Source: Pelomyxa schiedti (lineage: Eukaryota; Evosea; Pelobiontida; Pelomyxidae). From it: DNA of 36,405 bases. Of this stretch, positions 31,438 to 36,405 are shown piece by piece. The stretch covers positions 1 through 36,405 of the forward strand of contig JAHLWZ010000413.1 of NCBI GenBank assembly GCA_020536535.1. The letters are read 5' to 3'. The translations under genes were made by a program, and so were the position numbers. Below the pieces are notes generated by a model. It worked only from the letters and a program-made list of their open reading frames with translations, was not told the DNA's origin and did not search any database. Every line of letters begins with the position of its first letter. Within the stretch, counting starts at the first letter, position 1.

Positions 31438-31687
31438 TAAAGTTTTTTGAACTGCAAGAGAGAAAAAAAAAGGCAGTTGGTGTACCTATAGTTACTTACT
31501 GTGATTAAAGTGCTGTGAGAAGGACCTGTGTAATTTTTCAGCAGCCTCGTTTCCTTCATTGTGGTATAACTTCCACAGAGAAAGGGCATAACTGTGGATT
31601 TGATTTTGGTATCACAACCATCGGCATTCGCAGCACTAAAGGCTCGAAAAAAACCATTGTTCAGACAATTTTCCAAACCCTTTTAAT

Positions 31688-32279
31688 TTAAGTTAAAAAA
31701 AAGTCTACCCTGGTTTTGGGTGTGTGGGAGGGTTGTTGGGTTGTCTCTCTGGCAGTGGCTTTATGTTGGGGCACACCAACAACAAGGTTGTTAGCAAAAA
31801 ATGTAAAACTCATGGGTTCCCAACCCAAAAAAAAAGGGGGGAATTTTCTATGGAACACCACCACGAAGTCAGAACCTGACCCAGGACCAATGTTGCCACT
31901 ACAAGTCACACTCCTTCCCCGTGATGGCTCCGAAAACAACGTCCCGATCTTCTTCTTAAGAAACCAGTTTTTTCTCGGTGTGCTGAATTGTGGGAGGCTG
32001 CTTTTTTTTTGTTTGGGTTGAAGCAAGCAAGTACCCCTACGGCTGGTCATCTTTTCCAACCATAAAAGACCCCAACCACACGCGAAATCGCCGCGGTTCT
32101 CACTCAGATCCGGCGAGCCCTACGTATACACGTGGAATTATGACAACACCAGAGCAACACCACGCGAAACTCCACGTGTGGACGACGCCCAGCGCCGCGA
32201 CCCAGTGCTTGTGGGACAACGACGGCGAAGAGAGCAGGCTGAGGTCGCTGTACTCTTGCTCCGCCTGGATTCCACCGAT
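31688..32279. other. no supported gene
   Basis: Between the transposase remnant and repeat copy B. 32090-32270 is GC-rich and open on plus (MTTPEQHHAKLHVWTTPS) up to and into copy B. It could be an exon captured next to the repeat; no domain is recognised. Confidence 0.35.
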
Positions 32280-33828
32280 ATTGGCCTGCCGGTTCAAGTG
32301 GGCCACATTTTGTTTTGGCTCGTTTGGTTCGGAACCATTTTTGGGTGTGGACGTTGATATTTATGGGAGGAGCTTTTATTAACGTGGCCACGTTGCCAAA
32401 CGGCGACGGCGACGGCTGCGGCTGCGGCGACGGCGACGGCGACGGCTGCGGCGACGGCTGCGGCGACGGCGACGGGTACGGCTACGTGAGAGCAGCAACC
32501 CCAACACAATTTGTTATGCCCATCTACAATGACACTATGCAACAATGTGTGCTTGGCCTGTGTGTCAACTCTACACAACTCAGTCACGTAGTAAGTGATC
32601 AAGTGGGAACTTTGCCCACAAAGACCAGGCCCTTTTGGATTACTGGTGCTGGTACCAGACCGCAGGTCTGCCTTCCTCTTCCACTTGATTTTACAGCTGT
32701 AGAGTATATTCGTCGGTTCAATGCACAACAACAGGTTTGACAGGAACACTCTGTTTTGTTGTTGCCAGCCTTGCAGTAGCTGACTTTCACATCCAGCCCT
32801 GGAACCAACTAGTAGGCATGGTCTCGTGCCTTCAATTTGTTCCTTGTTCTCACCAGTCTCATAGTGTTCTCTTTGCCACACATGAGAGGCAATATGGCAC
32901 CTTTGTCTTTGTGGCTATTCCACTCTACTGCAGGTCCTGGTGGAGAAGGCATCCTTCCGTCTTGCCATTTGTATTTTCCCAACTCATGCGAAGGTACTCT
33001 GATGTTTGATTGGACACCCAGCTTGGTTTTTGGTATTGCTACTCAGGTCTGCCTCTATTTTGTTTCTATTTGGTAATCCCTTGATGTAGTACCTTGACTG
33101 AAGACCTGTGGTAAAGATTTTCTTCTGTATTAGACCCAGTCACAGGTTGCAGCAGGACCTCCCGTCAGGGAATCTAAGGTATTAGCATTTCTTTTCACAT
33201 TTGTTCATTCTCATCTGTGGACAGAGGTGTTGAGCCTAATGTTGAACTTATCTATAGTATACTGTACAGAACTTAGGTATATTTCCCCCCCCATTTTGTA
33301 TTCATTCTAACGTGAAACTCAGGGAAATTGAAGGAAACCGCTGAGCCAACTAGAAGGAGAATGCCTTTACTGCCACAAGAGCCATTTGCCGGCCAAAGAG
33401 AGTGGTACTCTTTGCACTTTTTTTCCCCATGTTGTGAGATAGGACCACAATGCGCACAGCTACACTGATGGAGATGGGGATGCTGACAGCTACTGCTGCT
33501 TGCTATGGTTACTGCTATGGCTATTGCTATTGCTATTGTGATTCTCAGCACCGACAGGCATGAGCTTCCCTCCATTTGTACTTTGTTCCCACAGCAACCA
33601 AGTGCAACAAGATGTTCTCTTCTCTCATAGGGATGCCGTGCCATGGCCATTCCACAATTAGCCAGATTAGCCAGTAGTACTTCAGTCTTTATTGTATTTT
33701 TCACTGTACCCAAGGTGTGCTTCTTTGAAAGGGATTTGCCACAACACGATGATGAAGTAAAATCTTCACATTTTCTGCCAAGAGACGATAACATTAGGTA
33801 CTACCAAAATCCCCACTTCCCCATCTTA
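32280..33828. repeat. repeat copy B (matches copy A at 9863-11881)
   Basis: Same orientation as copy A. It keeps 78 bp (about 32590-32667) that copy A lacks, has a longer GGCGAC/GGCTGC array (about 32400-32485), a shorter C run (33286-33293) and lacks about 330 bp present in copy A near 11275-11590. After 33828 it runs into CCTACTAGTTTCC where copy A meets the assembly gap. Exon-like frames are shared with copy A, but no domain was recognised. Confidence 0.85.
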
Positions 33829-34680
33829 TCCCTACTAGTTTCCTGATTGCACACCTTTGTCAAGCAACACTCAACAAACACTCTTTTTGTGTTTGCAGTA
33901 GTGCCAAACAGATACAACCAATCGGTATCTTCTCCCACAATTTTCGTAATTCTCACCTGGTACCAGGGCTGAATTATTGATGGCAGTACACGCTACAGTG
34001 GAACTAACACAGCAAGGTACAGTCCCTTTGGTATTGTATTTCATTCTAACTTGCATCAGAGAGGATCGTTTACAACTCTGGGAAAAAACCACAGTAGAAT
34101 GCTGGCAAAGAAGAAGAGATTCTAGAAGTCCTCAAAAGACCAAGTCACCATTGTGAGCGTGCTCCCTGCCCACATTAACACTTCATGCTGATATCTAACA
34201 GGTATCAGCCACACTACTTCTTTGGTTGCCTGTGTGCAGTACCACCCCACAAGTATGTTCAGCTCTTCTGTTTATATCTTGTTCTAACTTCTACAGGTGT
34301 CCCTGTTGTTATTATTTCCACTGGTCTATAAGACAAGCTGATAGGAACCCAAACAATATGTACTGGTACGCTCACTCTGTATGGCTTCATTCTCACTAGC
34401 ACCTAGGAACAACCACGACAGCTGCAGGATGGGAACAATTAGTGAGAAGCGGCCCTGGGGTTGCTCATTTGCCAGCACACATCCACAACCCCAAGCAGTC
34501 TCACGGCACCTCACCGCACTGCACCACTGCTTTTTGGCATTCACCCACACCCACCAGAATCACAACAGCAAATGCCAGCACCAAACAAAACTGTGCCGGA
34601 GTGCAAAAACACCAGGAACCCAGCGCCAGCCCACAGCACCGCCATAAATAAATAGAACCGATCTGTTGGCCAATCCCTCT
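33829..34680. other. no confident gene; possible coding tail at 34440-34655
   Basis: Between copy B and the small inverted repeat. A Pro/Gln/His-rich stretch near 34440-34655 is open in all three plus frames, so composition alone cannot identify a true frame. Intron-like GT...AG pairs are present but unanchored. Confidence 0.3.
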
Positions 34681-34778
34681 TTATTTCTTTTTTTCTTTTT
34701 CTAAACACATGTACCACCCGGGAAAGTTTTCTTCTATTTGGAATTCCATATTACACGAAACACCATAAATACAAGAAA

Positions 34779-35790
34779 GTGGTTTGCAAAAGTCGTGAAA
34801 AAATTTTGACAAAAAAATTGACTTGGGCAGAGGAAGGGTGGTGTTGGCCGCAGAAAAGTCGCAGGCAACTCGTGGGTTGGAGTCCAAACAAGGAAACCCC
34901 ATCCGTAACAACTTTCACAACATTTGACATTGATGGATCGTAACAGGTGCAACCAGGACCGTTGTGCGGTTTCTAATGCAGTACCAAAGTGTGTCGTTTT
35001 GTGCTGATGTGCATTCTATTGGGTGCACAGCACCCCTGGGTTCAGTGTAGGAACAATCACACAAATTGTTTTTCTGTTGCCAACACTTACGGTGCAGTTA
35101 CGTGTGTTGGTGTGGCACTCTGTGATGTGGGTGTTGGGGTGCCTTTGCAAGTCACAACCCTGGTTTGCAAAAGTCTCTTTGCGAGGCTGTGCATCGTGCA
35201 CCGCTCGTGAACGTTTTTCTGTGAGATCGCCAGTGACACCGTTACCAGGCCCCGGTGCAGTGCATCGTAACTGTTGTCACTCTTCACCAGCGTTGGGACG
35301 CCCGCAACCTGATGCGTAATTAAAAGTCGCAGCTTCTCTGATGAGTAAACAAATGGGGTTTCCTTGTTTGGACTCCAACCCACGAGTTGCCTGTGACTTT
35401 TCTGCAGCCAACACCACCCTTCCTCTGCCCAAGTCAATTTTTTTTTCAAATTTTTTTAACAACTTTTGCAAACCAGGGTTGTGATTCAAGTTACTTGATG
35501 GTGCTTGTTTAGTAAAACCCAGATAAACAAGTACTTGGGCCAATAAACAAGTAGTGTGCCTTCGCAAAAAAATGAGCTTTGTGACTCCTTTATTTGGGAA
35601 ACAATCCGACTCACCAGGTGAGTGCCACACAAGGGCTATTTTCACCTGGATTTAGGGGAAATCAAGGTGCAACCTCAACAAAAACAACCCTCTAACAGAT
35701 AAGCAAGTACTTGTTGAGACTTGGCAACAAAAATTTCAAACGATACTTGCCAAGTACTTACTTGAAATAACAACCCTGTTGCAAACCACT
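34779..35790. mobile_element. foldback-type element with 120-bp inverted arms and a diverged copy of the large arm as core
   Basis: The left arm 34779-34902 is the reverse complement of 35353-35473 plus the bases just after the MITE (35787-35790). The core 34990-35340 is a diverged, same-order match to 29690-29990 of the large arm (shared GTGTTGGTGTG, GCATCGTGCAC, AGTGCATCGTA and GATGCGTAATTAAAA). The right arm is interrupted by the hAT MITE. Confidence 0.7.
35474..35778. mobile_element. 305-bp hAT-type MITE with 8-bp target duplication
   Basis: Begins CAGGGTTGTGATTCAAGT and ends with the complement of CAGGGTTGTTATTTCAAGT, imperfect terminal inverted repeats of the hAT 'CAGGG' type. Flanked by a perfect 8-bp direct repeat TTGCAAAC (35466-35473 and 35779-35786), as expected for hAT insertion. 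The interior has AAGTACTTG palindromic motifs near both ends and no open frame, so it depends on a transposase supplied elsewhere. Confidence 0.9.
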
Positions 35791-35795
35791 GTAGA

Positions 35796-36256
35796 GGGAA
35801 AAAATCGAGCAGGGTTACTTTTTTGTACGGTGGATGTTTCGAGCTACTGAAGTTATCAGAATTGCTTAACGGCCCAATCACCCGCGATTTTTAATTACGC
35901 ATCGGCTTATGATTCAAACGAAGGTGTGAAGCGCAACTGGAGTACAATGCACTACACCATGGCCGTGTTGCCTTATCGACGTAGACCACACGGAAAGATG
36001 GACACATTCCGTGCACGATGCCCAGCGTTTCTGTGCCACCAAAAAGGCAACTAGACCCAATAATGGTACTCCAGCATTCACCCAACAGAGTGGCACACCA
36101 ACACAGGTGGCTGCATGGTAACCGACACACCGGGGCCTGGGCAGCAATGAGGTTCCAACTGCCCCACCACTAACTTGGTGTAGGCCGATCTGTGACACAG
36201 GCAGATCTGCGCTTGCCTAAAAAAAAGGTTTCTGTGACGGAACATGTAAGACACCG
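35796..36256. repeat. right arm of the large inverted repeat
   Basis: Reverse complement of 29620-30069 with few differences. The inner edge is GGGAAAAAATCGA, the outer edge GGAACATGTAAGACACCG. It directly abuts a GC-rich coding exon on its right. Confidence 0.9.
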
Positions 36257-36405
36257 GATCAACGGGATCTTTGCCCTTTGGTTCGGAGGTGCGCCGCATC
36301 GAGCTCGCGGCGAGGATGGAGCAGATGCAGAAGGTGTGCGAGCGCGAGGCGTTCGAGAGCTGGTACGCGGCCGCGGCCCCGGGGGAGAAGGAGCCGATGT
36401 ACGAG
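36257..36405 (+). CDS. partial GC-rich exon, runs off the right end
   Basis: In one plus frame the last 120 bases read VRRIELAARMEQMQKVCERE and then AFESWYAAAAPGEKEPMYE with strongly G/C third positions: an amphipathic helical, charged protein. The same frame meets a stop inside the inverted-repeat arm (TAA near 36246), so the 5' exon is elsewhere or was displaced by the repeat. No family is recognised. Confidence 0.55.

Noticed and set aside
32590-32662. Exact intron loss between repeat copies A and B
   Set aside because: The deleted segment is shifted relative to the GTAAGT and CAG boundaries, so it is an ordinary indel.

Overview
This is a nuclear window from an intron-rich eukaryote. The signs are spliceosomal GT-AG introns in almost every gene, an alpha-tubulin, a P1 stalk protein, a proteasome DSS1 subunit, a myotubularin phosphatase and eukaryotic DNA transposons. 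The introns are very short (mostly 40-60 nt), and many end in AAG or TAG. The gene set (C1GALT1-like glycosyltransferase, FABP-like protein, PB1 proteins) would fit a small-genome protist or an early opisthokont relative. I cannot name the organism. Every multi-exon model below was joined by hand, requiring splice sites, reading phase and protein-family homology to agree.

Layout. 1-464 holds a doubtful 3' end of a gene with a GC-rich minisatellite. 465-4984 is mostly non-coding. 4985-7335 is a nearly intact, intron-containing hAT transposase with a BED finger. 8198-9602 holds a doubtful small membrane protein and an RRM protein, both on the minus strand. 9863-11881 is copy A of a repeat and runs into a 100-N gap; past the gap is a truncated TMEM144-like transporter. 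From 12824 to 29483 genes are dense: a LOTUS-like/PB1 protein, a second PB1 exon, a SEL1L/HRD3-like protein, an FABP-like protein, a ZNF706-like zinc finger, alpha-tubulin (12 exons), DSS1/SEM1 (4 exons), myotubularin (about 17 exons), a coiled-coil protein, ribosomal P1 (3 exons), a C1GALT1-like galactosyltransferase (7 exons) and a PD-(D/E)XK nuclease-kinase gene (7 exons). From 29620 to 36256 the DNA is repeat-rich: two 450-bp inverted arms enclose a Tc1/mariner-like remnant, copy B of the 9.9-kb repeat, a smaller inverted-repeat element, and a 305-bp hAT MITE with a perfect 8-bp target duplication. A GC-rich coding exon runs off the right end.

The genes are mostly unrelated housekeeping functions (ER quality control, translation, cytoskeleton, phosphoinositide turnover, glycosylation), not one pathway. 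The most notable gene is at 27253-29483: a coiled coil, a PD-(D/E)XK nuclease-like domain and a divergent protein kinase in one uninterrupted 646-residue spliced frame. This layout resembles Crinkler/FunK1-type REase-kinase proteins. Its coiled coil has grown by a recent exon-plus-intron duplication, and its 5' side lies against a large repeat arm.
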